From contig REEU01000123.1 in NCBI GenBank assembly GCA_007694905.1, positions 62,001-126,000 on the forward strand: a stretch of DNA of 64,000 bases, in the 5' to 3' direction. Both the position numbers and the translations under genes were made by a program. This DNA comes from Gammaproteobacteria bacterium. GTDB lineage: Bacteria; Pseudomonadota; Gammaproteobacteria; Pseudomonadales; Azotimanducaceae. Below, in pieces: positions 52,451-61,291 of this stretch. How positions within the stretch are numbered: the stretch's first letter is position 1; every line of letters begins with the position of its first letter. The notes below the pieces were generated by a model that worked only from the letters and a program-made list of their open reading frames with translations, was not told the DNA's origin and searched no databases.

Positions 52451-53931
52451 CGCAAGCCATCGGCATCAGCGGTTTCGCTGCCTATCTGCCCCCCTATCGG
52501 GTGAACCTGCGCGCATGGTGCGACTGGACCGGTGAAAGCTGGGACAAGATCCGCGCCGTCGTCGGCCACAGCTTCCGGATGCGGGGACCCGGCGAAAACG
52601 TCTACACCATGTCCGCGAGCGCCGTGATGCGCCTGATCCGTCAGTATGACCTGGACCCGAGCCGCATCGGATTCCTGGCGCTCGGGACGGAAAGCAGTAC
52701 CGACAACTCAGCAGGTGCGGTCATCGTCAAGGGCATGGTCAACGAAGGGTTGCAGGCCGAAGGGCGCCCTCTGCTACCACGCCACTGCGAAGTACCCGAG
52801 TTCAAGCATGCCTGCCTCGGTGGCATCTATGCTGTGAAGAGCGCATTGCGCTATCTGGCTCTCGACGGGCGCGGCAAGCAGGCATTGGTGATCTCTGCCG
52901 ACATCGCAGAGTACGCCCGCGCCAGCAGCGGGGAGCCCACCCAAGGTGCAGGCGCCGTGGCCATGCTGCTCGAGGCGCAACCGCAGCTGCTGGAAGTGGA
53001 CCTCACGCAGTCGGGGAGCGCATCGGACTATCGCGGCCCCGATTTTCGCAAGCCCTTCGCCCGCTTCGCCGACCAGCACATCGCCCCAGGTAGGCCGCTC
53101 AAGGATTTTCCGGTCTTCAACGGCAAGTACTCCACCACCTGCTACGTGGATGAAGTCCTGCTGGCGATGGAGGACATGTTTCAGCGCCGCGGCGGCGATC
53201 GTCGAGGCTATCTCGACGCGCTGACTGCCGTGTTCATGCACCGGCCCTATCACCGCATGCCGGAGACAGGCTACGCCATGGCCTACCTCTACGCTCTGGC
53301 CACTGGCAGCAGGAACGATCACGCCCTGCTGGGTGAAATCGCGGCAAGGGCTGGCATCGCCGATGTCGCTCCCGTGATTGCCGAATTGAACAGCCGCCCG
53401 GAAGTCTACTCCCTGATCGCGAATGCGCAGCTCGACGACGACGTCTATCCCCAAGCGATGCAGACCCTGCGCGCGTTTCGCAAGCACCCCGTTCACGCCT
53501 CATCGGTCGCAGCACGTCTGGCCCTGGGTGCCGAGGTCATGCGCGACGTCGGTAATCTGTACTCGGCCGCCCTGCCCGCATGGATGGCGGCAGGGCTTGA
53601 GGAGGCCGCCCTCGGGGGACAGGATCTTGCCGGACGGGATGTTCTCGCCGTGGGCTACGGCAGTGGCGACGCTGCGGAAGCGCTACCGATGCGGGTCAAC
53701 TCCACTTGGCGCGAAGCTGCCCTGCGCATCCGCTTCCAGGACAGCTTCGAGGGCGCCCGTGATCTGGACGAGGACGACTACGCATGTCTGCACGAGCATG
53801 GCCACCTTGCCACGGCCAGTGCCGGCTCCGAGTTCCTGATCGACCGCGTGGGGTGCGGCAGCCGAGGTGACTACGACGATCTCGGGATCGAGTACTACCG
53901 CCACGTGCCCAGAGCCCCGACTTCCGTCTGA
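52447..53931 (+). CDS. Hydroxymethylglutaryl-CoA synthase
   Basis: A 494-residue enzyme condensing acetyl-CoA and acetoacetyl-CoA to HMG-CoA, the first committed mevalonate step. The catalytic Glu lies in LGTESSTDNSAG, the acylated Cys in KHACLGGIYAVKSAL, and the His in AVFMHRPYHRMPE; the N-terminus GISGFAAYLPPYRV is typical. It is longer than Gram-positive MvaS proteins (about 390), closer to eukaryotic-like lengths. Start ATG 52447 overlaps the 62-residue gene; an earlier frame is not used. It is the last intact mevalonate gene, with the broken transporter 90 bases downstream. Confidence 0.9.
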   Translation: MTQAIGISGFAAYLPPYRVNLRAWCDWTGESWDKIRAVVGHSFRMRGPGENVYTMSASAVMRLIRQYDLDPSRIGFLALGTESSTDNSAGAVIVKGMVNEGLQAEGRPLLPRHCEVPEFKHACLGGIYAVKSALRYLALDGRGKQALVISADIAEYARASSGEPTQGAGAVAMLLEAQPQLLEVDLTQSGSASDYRGPDFRKPFARFADQHIAPGRPLKDFPVFNGKYSTTCYVDEVLLAMEDMFQRRGGDRRGYLDALTAVFMHRPYHRMPETGYAMAYLYALATGSRNDHALLGEIAARAGIADVAPVIAELNSRPEVYSLIANAQLDDDVYPQAMQTLRAFRKHPVHASSVAARLALGAEVMRDVGNLYSAALPAWMAAGLEEAALGGQDLAGRDVLAVGYGSGDAAEALPMRVNSTWREAALRIRFQDSFEGARDLDEDDYACLHEHGHLATASAGSEFLIDRVGCGSRGDYDDLGIEYYRHVPRAPTSV

Positions 53932-54021
53932 TTGCTGCACAGGTGATCCCCAATTCTCTGAACCCGACCGGGTCGAACCCCGCAGCAACGATGCACGTGA
54001 TGGCGCGAGGTTCGCCGACTG

Positions 54022-56649
54022 ATGCCCCTGGCCTGGGTGACAGGACAACTCACACGGCTGGCCGCCGGTTCAGCACGTTGGCCGGCCATCGCCATGGCCG
54101 TGCTGCTGACGATCACCGTCATCGCTGGCATCCACGGCAGCGTGACGTTCCGGATCGATTCCGATACGGAGAACCTCATCCGCCAGGACACGGACTGGCG
54201 GCGTCAGTTCGACCAGTTTCAGGCTACGTTTCCCATGCTGGTCGACACGGCGCTAGTCGTCGTCTCAGGCCCCTCCTACGAGGCCGTGGATCAGACCGTG
54301 GCCGATCTCGCGCAGGCACTCGATTACGGCGATGACGTGATCACGTCCGTGTTCGCGCCTGACGCAGATCCCTTTCTGCGCGAACGACGCCTGCTGTTCC
54401 TCAGTCAGGCGGAGCTCGACGGAGTCATCTGGCAGCTGGGGGCGGCACAGCCAGCGCTGGCCCAGCTTGCCGTCGACCCCAGACTTCGTGGCCTGTTCGG
54501 CCTGCTGGCGGCTGGAATCGATGCTCGTGAGGACGGTCGCCTGCCGCCTGCGCTTGCGGCCGCTCCTCGAGGACGTCAGCGCCAGCGCCAGCGACGTCGC
54601 TGTGGGAGGACGCGGCTCGATCCGCTGGCTGGACAGGATCCTCGGTGCTGATCAGGCCGACGGTCTGCACTACGCCATCATCGTCGTGCAGGGCGAAATC
54701 GATTTCGATGACGCCCGACCCTACGCCCGCATCATGCAGAGGCTGCGGCAGGTCATCTCGGCGACCGGACATCCGGCGGACGTGCAGGTCCGTCTCACCG
54801 GCGAAGTGCCGCTCGCCCATGAGGAGGTCGAGGCCGCAACGGATGGTATCGGTCTCGCAGGCAGCATTGCCCTGCTCCTGCTGGCGATGGTGCTGGTGTT
54901 CGGTGTGCGCTCCCTGCGGGTCGTCCTTGCCACCTTCGCCATGCTGGCCATGGGGTTCGCCTGGACGATTTCCTGGGCCATCCTGTCCTTGGGTGAATTC
55001 AGCACGCTGTCGATTATTTTTCTGGTCATGTTCTTCGGGCTCGGCGTGGATTTCGCGATCCACTACGCGCTACGTGTGCAGGAAGCCCTGGGCCACCCGG
55101 ACGACTCAGTGCTTCCCGAGCAGGCCGCCGCAGGCCATGCCGGCGGCCCCATCGCCCTGTGTACCCTGACGTCCTCCATCGGGTTTCTGGCCTACATGGC
55201 AACGGACTATCGCGGCCTGGCCGAACTCGGCTTCATCTCCGCCGGGGGGATGGTCATCGCGCTGCTCCTCACCTTCAGTGTCATCCCGGCCTTCTTCGAT
55301 CTGTTCGGGCGCCCCCGGCCCTTGTCCCTGCACGTGACCGAACTGTCGTCCGCGCCACCGGTCACCCTGTCCTGGGAAGCTCTTGCCCGCCACGGTGGGG
55401 TGGTGATCGGATTCACGGTGATACTGGCCAGCATCGCCGTCTGGCAGGCCAGCCAGACGCGCTTCGACTACAGCGTGCTGGCACTGCGCAATCCGGCAGC
55501 GGAATCCATGCAGACCCTTGCCGAACTGAAATCCGCCGGCGAAGTGACCGACTACAGCCTGTCCGTTCTGACAGCTGTCGCGGAGGTCGAGGACATCACG
55601 GAACGGCTCCGGCGCCTGCCGAGCGTGGCAGCGGTCCAGACCTCTGCCGACGCCGTGCCTGCGCGTCAGGCTGAGAAGCAGGTTCAGCTCGCGGAGCCCG
55701 GGCAGCTGTCGGCACAGCGCTGTCGCACGGGGAGCCATTGCCGGCACCCACGTCGGAAGCACGCGAACAGTCAGCACGCGCGCTGCTCGATGCCATCGAG
55801 GGGGCGCTCGCTGACCCCGCCCTTGCTCACGATCATCAATCGCCGCTGACGTCCCTCCGGCGCGATCTGCAGCGCATACTCGATCATCCGGCGCGCGCAT
55901 CACGCTTGCGCGCCATGGAGTCCGGCGCCACAGGATCCCTTCCCGATCTGCTGGCATGGCTGGAACGGGCGCTGACCGCGACGCCTTTCGCATTCGATGA
56001 TCTGCCATCCAATGTCCGCGAGCGACTGGTGGCCCCTGAAGGCCAACAGCACCTGGTGGTCCTGCCCGCTGAAGATATCGCCGATGTCACTGCGCTCAAT
56101 CATTTCATCGAGGACGTGCACAGCGTTGCACCGAACGCTACGGGGCACCCGGTGGCTGAGTGGGGTGTCGGGGGCATCGTCGTCGACGCCTTCATGCAGG
56201 CTCTTTTAACCGCGCTGGCCCTCATTTTCCTGGTCTTGCTGCTGACCTTGCGCAGTCTGCGGGACGCCGTCCTGGTGCTCACTCCCCTGTTGCTTGCCGC
56301 CGTGTTTACAGTGGCTACTGCGCGCCTGCTGAACATCCCCTTCAACATGGCGAACATTCTCGTGCTGCCACTGATCTTCGGCCTCGGAGTCGACAACGGC
56401 ATCCATCTCGTCCAGCGCTATCGCAGCGAAGGACGACTCGATGCACTGATGACGTCGAGCACTCCAAGGGCGGTGCTGTTGAGTTCGCTCACGACGGCAG
56501 GGACGTTTGCGGCCCTGAGCCTGAGCCCCCACCAGGGGACGGCATCCATCGGCATGCTGCTGGCCATTGCCATCGGCTGGCTACTGCTCACCACACTGGT
56601 GCTGCTGCCCGTCTTGCTGCACCGCTTCGCGCGGACTTCTGCAGCCTGA
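54022..56649 (+). pseudogene. hpnN: HpnN-like RND/MMPL hopanoid transporter pseudogene (two frame changes)
   Basis: Three segments in two frames together read as one RND/MMPL transporter. 54022-about 54550 gives the N-terminal helix and periplasmic part (TFRIDSDTENLIRQDTDWRR, FDQFQATFPMLVDTALVVV). About 54545-55700 in the next frame gives membrane helices (GLGVDFAIHYALRVQEALG). About 55690-56649, back in the first frame, gives the last helices (GLGVDNGIHLVQRYRSEGR). HpnN exports hopanoids to the outer membrane. Each shift lies in a GC-rich region at about 54545-54560 and 55690-55740. Either shift could be a base-calling error, but both fall in the same locus as three other broken genes. Confidence 0.82.
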
Positions 56650-56695
56650 GGGAAGGCGCGCTGTTTTACACGACGCCGGCCGGCGCCCCGCGCCA

Positions 56696-57460
56696 TCACA
56701 TCAGATGGTGTCCACCGTCGAGCAGCAGGGTTTCGCCGGTCACCAGGCTCGCATTCTCGATCAGCGAAATGATGGTCTCAGCCACAGTGTCCGCCGTGGC
56801 GGTAGCCTGCAGCGGCGTCGACTTCTCCAGAAACGCCTTGCTGCGGTCGTAGGTTTCCGCCCCCATGCCCTGGCGCAACCACTCCCCCTGGATGAAGCCC
56901 GGGCACACTGCATTCACCCTGATCTGCGGCCCGAGCACCCGCGCTAACGACTTCGTCATGGTGATCATCGCACCCTTTGACGCCGCATAGGCGATGGAAC
57001 TGCCGATGCCCTTGATGCCGGCGATGGAGGCGACGTTCACGATGGCCGCCCGCCCCGCCGCGCGCAGATGCGGCTCCGCGGCGCGAGCCATCTGGAATGC
57101 ACCCACCGTGTTCACGGAGTAGATGTGCAGAAAGTCGGCTTTGTCGAGCCCATCGAGATCCGCATGGTTGACGAACTTCGTCGTGCCCGCGTTGTTCACC
57201 AGCGCATCGACACGCCCGAAACGGTCCATGACCTCTTTCACCAGGCGTCGGCAATCTGCATCCTCCGCCACGTCCGCCTTGACGACGAGCACCTCCGCGC
57301 CCGCAGCTTCGCATTGCTTCGCAACCTCCCGTGCAGCCGCATCGCTGCGCGAGAAGTTCACCACCGGATTCCAGCCGCGAGCCGCGAGCTGCTGCACGCA
57401 GGCGGCGCCCACGCCGCTGGAGGAACCTGTGACGATGGCGACGGGTCGGGTGCTTGGCAT
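56696..57460 (-). CDS. Short-chain dehydrogenase/reductase
   Basis: A 254-residue classical SDR. The cofactor-binding motif is TGSSSGVG near the N-terminus, with NNAG in ALVNNAGTTKF, the catalytic Ser in IVNVASIAGIKG and Tyr-x3-Lys in YAASKGAM. The region after the active site (CPGFIQGEWLRQGMGAE) and terminal TGETLLLDGGHHLM are typical of FabG-like oxidoreductases. Substrate unknown. It is on the minus strand, convergent with the hpnN remnant, and its start faces the composite repeat. Confidence 0.88.
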   Translation of the reverse strand: MPSTRPVAIVTGSSSGVGAACVQQLAARGWNPVVNFSRSDAAAREVAKQCEAAGAEVLVVKADVAEDADCRRLVKEVMDRFGRVDALVNNAGTTKFVNHADLDGLDKADFLHIYSVNTVGAFQMARAAEPHLRAAGRAAIVNVASIAGIKGIGSSIAYAASKGAMITMTKSLARVLGPQIRVNAVCPGFIQGEWLRQGMGAETYDRSKAFLEKSTPLQATATADTVAETIISLIENASLVTGETLLLDGGHHLM

Positions 57461-57552
57461 GGATGGCTCTCCGTATCGTATGTGGGACGGTCAGGCGGCG
57501 CGAGCTGTTACGTCATGTCGACGTTCCCGGCGCCCGCCCGCGACCGGGACAT

Positions 57553-57934
57553 TCTCTCATGGAACAGCGCGTGATCCATTGAGCCGGTTCGACGCCTGCT
57601 CGAGTGGGTGGCAGCCCGCCACGAACCATCGTTCAAGCTGTCGCGGAAGGAACAACGACGTGCGCGAGGCATCAGTGGGAGCTGACGTCCGCGGCCCGAT
57701 CCGCCGGGAGCGGATCGGGTCAGCTTCAGCTGCCCCGAAGGGGCGCAAGCCAGGGATGGCTTGCGACCGCGGGCGTCGCGATTTGCGTCGCGTCCAAGTC
57801 CGCGGGCAGTCCGCGATCGCGACCCCGGCCTGCGGCCTAAGCGGCCCAGCGACGTTTGCTCCCACTGACACTGGCAAACACCACGCAATCTCAATACCTT
57901 ACGTTTTGTTCCATGAGAGAGCGTGTCCGCGCAG
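57553..57934. repeat. REP-like composite repeat, copy 1, with flanking inverted 14-mers
   Basis: CAGTGGGAGCTGACGTCCGCG at 57674-57694 pairs with GACGTTTGCTCCCACTG at 57851-57867. Forty bases on, TGTTCCATGAGAGAGCG begins at 57907. Copy 2 at 60483-60658 has the same two elements with the same 39-base spacing, so the unit is homologous. In addition, TCTCTCATGGAACA at 57553-57566 is the exact reverse complement of TGTTCCATGAGAGA at 57907-57920, giving inverted ends around this copy. The tail ends just before the hotdog gene and supplies its upstream sequence. No gene is seen in 57461-57945. Confidence 0.7.
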
Positions 57935-57945
57935 AGGAGCCGCCC

Positions 57946-58791
57946 ATGATCGCCATCGAAGACTGGTCCGACGAAGCCTATAACCCGGTGCCTGATTCGG
58001 CCAATCAGATCCACTCCGATGCGATGGCCGAAGCCTACGGTTTCCACGGCGCGTTGGTGCCCGGTGTCACGATTTCAGGCTACCTGCTGCATCCTGCCAT
58101 CACGGCCTGGGGCATGGACTGGCTGACGCGCGGCTGGGCGCATGTCACCGTCCGCTCACCGCTGTACGATCGTAGCCGCTTCGAGGTCAGGACCGAGTCC
58201 ACAGCACGCGGCTACACGGCCGGCCTGCGAAGTGACGACCGTCTCTGCGCCGTCGCCGAAGTGGAACTGCCTGAACAGGCAGCGGAGCCTCCGACACCAC
58301 AGGGCCATCCGCTCATGGATCGGGACCACGTTCCGCCACGAGCGACGCCTGCGAACATGCGTGCCCTGCGCGATGCCGGCTGCCTCGCGACGCGCTTCAG
58401 ATGGTCCGCCGATCAACCCATGGCCTCCTATCTGCGTGACGCGATACGCATGCCCTCATTGCTACGGACCGATGACGGTACGGACGCCAAAGGCTATGCG
58501 AATCCGTCGTTTCTGCTGGGCTGCGCCAACTACCATTTCGCTGCGATCGCCCAAATGAACCCATGGATCCACATGGAAACCCGGAGCCGGAACTTCGCGC
58601 CTGTGCCACGGGACACAGAGCTACTCAGCGAACTGACGATCGTCGACCTGTTCGAGCGCAAGGGACATCAGTTCGCGGATTGCCAGGTCAATCTATTCCG
58701 GCGCGACGATGGCACCTGCGTCTGCAGCATCGAACAGCGGGCGATCTATCAGGTACGGCCCCCGCAACCCAAGGCAGCCGACCCGCGCTGA
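57946..58791 (+). CDS. Hotdog-fold (MaoC-like) protein
   Basis: A 281-residue protein whose N-terminal half contains QIHSDAMAEAYGFHGALVPG, the MaoC-type hydratase pattern in which Asp and His are the catalytic pair, followed by VRSPLYDRSRFEVRTESTA. The C-terminal half (PRDTELLSELTIVDLFERKG, DCQVNLFRRDDGTC) resembles a second hotdog domain. It may hydrate an enoyl-CoA, but this is inferred from the fold. The start is ATG 57946, just after the repeat; the frame is open earlier but crosses the repeat and is not coding. Confidence 0.75.
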   Translation: MIAIEDWSDEAYNPVPDSANQIHSDAMAEAYGFHGALVPGVTISGYLLHPAITAWGMDWLTRGWAHVTVRSPLYDRSRFEVRTESTARGYTAGLRSDDRLCAVAEVELPEQAAEPPTPQGHPLMDRDHVPPRATPANMRALRDAGCLATRFRWSADQPMASYLRDAIRMPSLLRTDDGTDAKGYANPSFLLGCANYHFAAIAQMNPWIHMETRSRNFAPVPRDTELLSELTIVDLFERKGHQFADCQVNLFRRDDGTCVCSIEQRAIYQVRPPQPKAADPR

Positions 58792-58896
58792 CCACCCGGC
58801 AGCCGATCCTTCAGCGAACGGGCTGCCATCCCGCGGCTGCAGCTTCGGCGCCAGTGCATTACCATTCGCGGCTGTTCTGACGGGGGATGACGACGC

Positions 58897-59679
58897 ATGG
58901 CTTATCAACCTTTCGATCTCACGGGGCGCGTGGCGCTCATCACCGGTGGTAACGGCGGCATCGGCCTCGGTATGGCGGACGCCCTGGCCCAGGCCGGTGC
59001 CGACGTCTGCATCTGGGGCACGAACCCGGACAAGAACGCCAAGGCCCTGGACAGCCTCGGCGCACACGGCACCCGGGTGGCCGCAAAGATCTGCGACGTG
59101 GCCGACGAATCAGCGGTCATCCGCTGCTTCGCCGAAACCCTGGAAGAGTTTGGTCGGGTCGACGGCTGCTTCGCCAATGCCGGAATCGGCGGCCGCGGCA
59201 CCGCGTTCGAGGACATGACTCACGACGAGTGGCGCCGCATGCTCTCCGTGAACCTCGACGGTGTGTTCTATACCTTCCGGGCTGCAGCTGGTCACATGAA
59301 GCAGCGGGCGGAGTCCGGGGACGCCTTCGGGAGACTGGTCGGTACCGCCAGTCTCGCGGCCATCTCCGGCCAGCCCCGGGGCGAGCACTATGCCGCGACC
59401 AAGGGCGGCGTCGTGTCCATGATGAAGGCCCTCGCTGTGGAGTACGCGCGTTACGGGGTCACGGCCCACACGCTGCTGCCCGGCTGGATCGCAACCGACA
59501 TGACCGAGGGCGCCTTTTCCAACGACAAGTTCGTCAGCAACGTGATGAAGCGCATTCCTGCGCGCCGCTGGGGCGAACCGGAAGACTTCGGCGCCATCGC
59601 GGTCTACATCATGAGCACCGCCAGCAGCTATCACACGGCCGAGACGTTTCTCATCGACGGCGGCTACTTCATCTTCTGA
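58897..59679 (+). CDS. Short-chain dehydrogenase/reductase
   Basis: A 260-residue classical SDR with ALITGGNGGIGLGMADALAQ (cofactor loop), CFANAGIGGRG, Ser in LVGTASLAAISGQ, Tyr-x3-Lys in YAATKGGVVSMMKALAVEY, and PGWIATDMTEGAF. It ends ETFLIDGGYFIF. A role in oxidising or reducing an alcohol/ketone intermediate is expected, with unknown substrate. The HAD hydrolase follows 14 bases downstream; the hotdog gene is 105 bases upstream on the same strand. Confidence 0.9.
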   Translation: MAYQPFDLTGRVALITGGNGGIGLGMADALAQAGADVCIWGTNPDKNAKALDSLGAHGTRVAAKICDVADESAVIRCFAETLEEFGRVDGCFANAGIGGRGTAFEDMTHDEWRRMLSVNLDGVFYTFRAAAGHMKQRAESGDAFGRLVGTASLAAISGQPRGEHYAATKGGVVSMMKALAVEYARYGVTAHTLLPGWIATDMTEGAFSNDKFVSNVMKRIPARRWGEPEDFGAIAVYIMSTASSYHTAETFLIDGGYFIF

Positions 59680-59693
59680 GGAATCCAGGATCC

Positions 59694-60344
59694 ATGGCAG
59701 ATTTCGACGCAATTCTCTGGGACTTCGGCGGCGTACTGACCACCAGCCCCTTCGAAGCCTTCAACCGTTACGAACGCGACCGCGGTTTGCCGCTGGATTT
59801 CATCCGCCGCATCAACGCCACCAATCCCGAGCACAACGCCTGGGCGCAATTCGAGAGCAGCCGCATGGAACTCGACGCCTTCGACGCTGCGTTCCTCGAG
59901 GAATCCACGGCGGCAGGCCATCCCATTCCCGGCCGTGACGTGCTGGCCCTGCTCTCCGGTGACGTGCGCCCGCGCATGGTGGCCGCGCTGCAAACCTGCA
60001 AGCTGCACTTTCGCAATGCCTGCCTGACCAACAACGTCAAGCACGGTCGCGGACCGGGCATGGCCACCGACAGCGAGCGCGCCGATCGCGTGCAGGACGT
60101 CATGACCATGTTCGATCTGGTGGTGGAGTCCAGCATCGAGGGTGTGCGCAAACCGGAGCCACGCGCCTACGAAATCGTGCTGGAGCGCCTCGGCGTGGCA
60201 CCCGAGCGGATGCTCTTCCTCGATGACCTGGGCATCAACCTGAAGCCGGCAGCCAAGATGGGCATGACCACCATCAAGGTTCTCGACGAACAGCAGGCCC
60301 TCTCGGACCTCTCCCGCGTCACCGGCATCACCTTCGACGTCTGA
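59694..60344 (+). CDS. HAD-IA family hydrolase
   Basis: A 216-residue HAD-superfamily hydrolase. Motif I is ILWDFGGVLT with the nucleophilic Asp; the cap domain runs from about residue 15 to 95; motif II is LTNN; motif III Lys is in VRKPEPRAYEIVLERLG; motif IV is FLDDLGINLKPAAKMG. Substrate unknown; phosphatase or dehalogenase activity is possible. The longer frame reaching back to 59229 lies out of frame inside the SDR gene; ATG 59694 is the real start. Confidence 0.88.
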   Translation: MADFDAILWDFGGVLTTSPFEAFNRYERDRGLPLDFIRRINATNPEHNAWAQFESSRMELDAFDAAFLEESTAAGHPIPGRDVLALLSGDVRPRMVAALQTCKLHFRNACLTNNVKHGRGPGMATDSERADRVQDVMTMFDLVVESSIEGVRKPEPRAYEIVLERLGVAPERMLFLDDLGINLKPAAKMGMTTIKVLDEQQALSDLSRVTGITFDV

Positions 60345-60386
60345 CTGGACAACGCGCTCCCACAACGCTCCGCCCAAACGACAACA

Positions 60387-60658
60387 CAGTGGGAGCGGAC
60401 GTCCGCGAAGCGAGCGTTGTGATCGCCGACTGACCCAGACCACTTCACTACGCGCGCACAACCTTTTGGTCGAGCGATGAGCCAGTGGGAGCTGACGTCC
60501 GCGAAGCGGGCGTCGCGATCTGCGTCACGCCTGAACCCGGCGGCAGTCTGCGATCGCGACGCCGCCCTGCGGGCGACGTCAGCTCCCACTGCCGCCACAA
60601 AACACCCTGCCGTATCAATAGGTTGTATGTTGTTCCCTGAGAGAGCGTGTCCGCGCAG
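60387..60658. repeat. REP-like composite repeat, copy 2, with an extra half unit
   Basis: CAGTGGGAGCTGACGTCCGCG at 60483 pairs perfectly with GACGTCAGCTCCCACTG at 60575-60591, and TGTTCCCTGAGAGAGCG follows at 60631 in the same spacing as in copy 1 (the two 28-base tails differ at one base). A further partial unit, CAGTGGGAGCGGACGTCCGCG, is at 60387. The arms resemble the REP/BIME class of bacterial palindromes. No gene is seen in 60345-60688. Confidence 0.72.
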
Positions 60659-60688
60659 CGGACGCTCCGATCGCGCGAAGGGCAGGAT

Positions 60689-61141
60689 TCACCCGCCCGC
60701 AGAATCTACGCGAGGCACACCATTCTTCGCCAGGAAGTACTCGACGGAGTGCGGCAGGCGACCGCCGCTGAAGCCGTCCACCCGCTTACCCTCCTTGATC
60801 AGCACGACGCTGGGTAGTGATTCGACCCCGTACCGCGCGGCGAGCTCCTGGTTCGTATCGTAGTCCACGCGTGCCAGCAGAAACGCACCGCCGTACTCGT
60901 CGACCATCTCCCGCAGCAGCGGAGTGAACGCCTGGCACGGTCTGCACCAAGCGGCATGAAACTGCACCATCACCGGGACGTCACAGGATCGTTCCAGAAC
61001 CCGATCGAAGTCCTTCGCACTGACCTCCCGCTCGAATGCGGTGCTAGCCTCCTCCGCAGCGGTGGCCTGCTTCGGCTTGCGCACCAGCAAAATGACGACG
61101 AAGACGGCCAGCAACAACGCTGCCAGGGCTACAGGATGCAT
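60689..61141 (-). CDS. Membrane-anchored thioredoxin-like protein
   Basis: A 150-residue protein with an N-terminal membrane helix (MHPVALAALLLAVFVVILLV), then a thioredoxin fold: VMVQFHAAWCRPCQAF with the active-site WCRPC, ARVDYDTNQELAARYGVESL and the cis-Pro LPSVVLIKEG. The soluble part should face the periplasm or the cytoplasm; the topology is not clear. It probably reduces or rearranges disulfides. It lies between the repeat and the Imm11-propeller gene on the same strand. Confidence 0.87.
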   Translation of the reverse strand: MHPVALAALLLAVFVVILLVRKPKQATAAEEASTAFEREVSAKDFDRVLERSCDVPVMVQFHAAWCRPCQAFTPLLREMVDEYGGAFLLARVDYDTNQELAARYGVESLPSVVLIKEGKRVDGFSGGRLPHSVEYFLAKNGVPRVDSAGG

Positions 61142-61291
61142 CGTTCTACCTCCATTAGGGATCCGATTGACGCGTCAGAAGAAATCAATGGTCCAGCAGT
61201 AGCTCAGTGGAACGACGGGATACACCCTCCACGACCTCGCGAGCTTTCGAGTGCTCAAGGCGACGAGGGTCGCTCCCCGGGGCAGCATCGA

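Noticed and set aside
61196-61285. tRNA-like GTAGCTCAGTGG sequence before the Imm11-propeller gene end
   Set aside because: It resembles a tRNA D-arm, but no pairing acceptor stem, anticodon arm or GGTTCGAATCC-type T-arm follows at the right distance.
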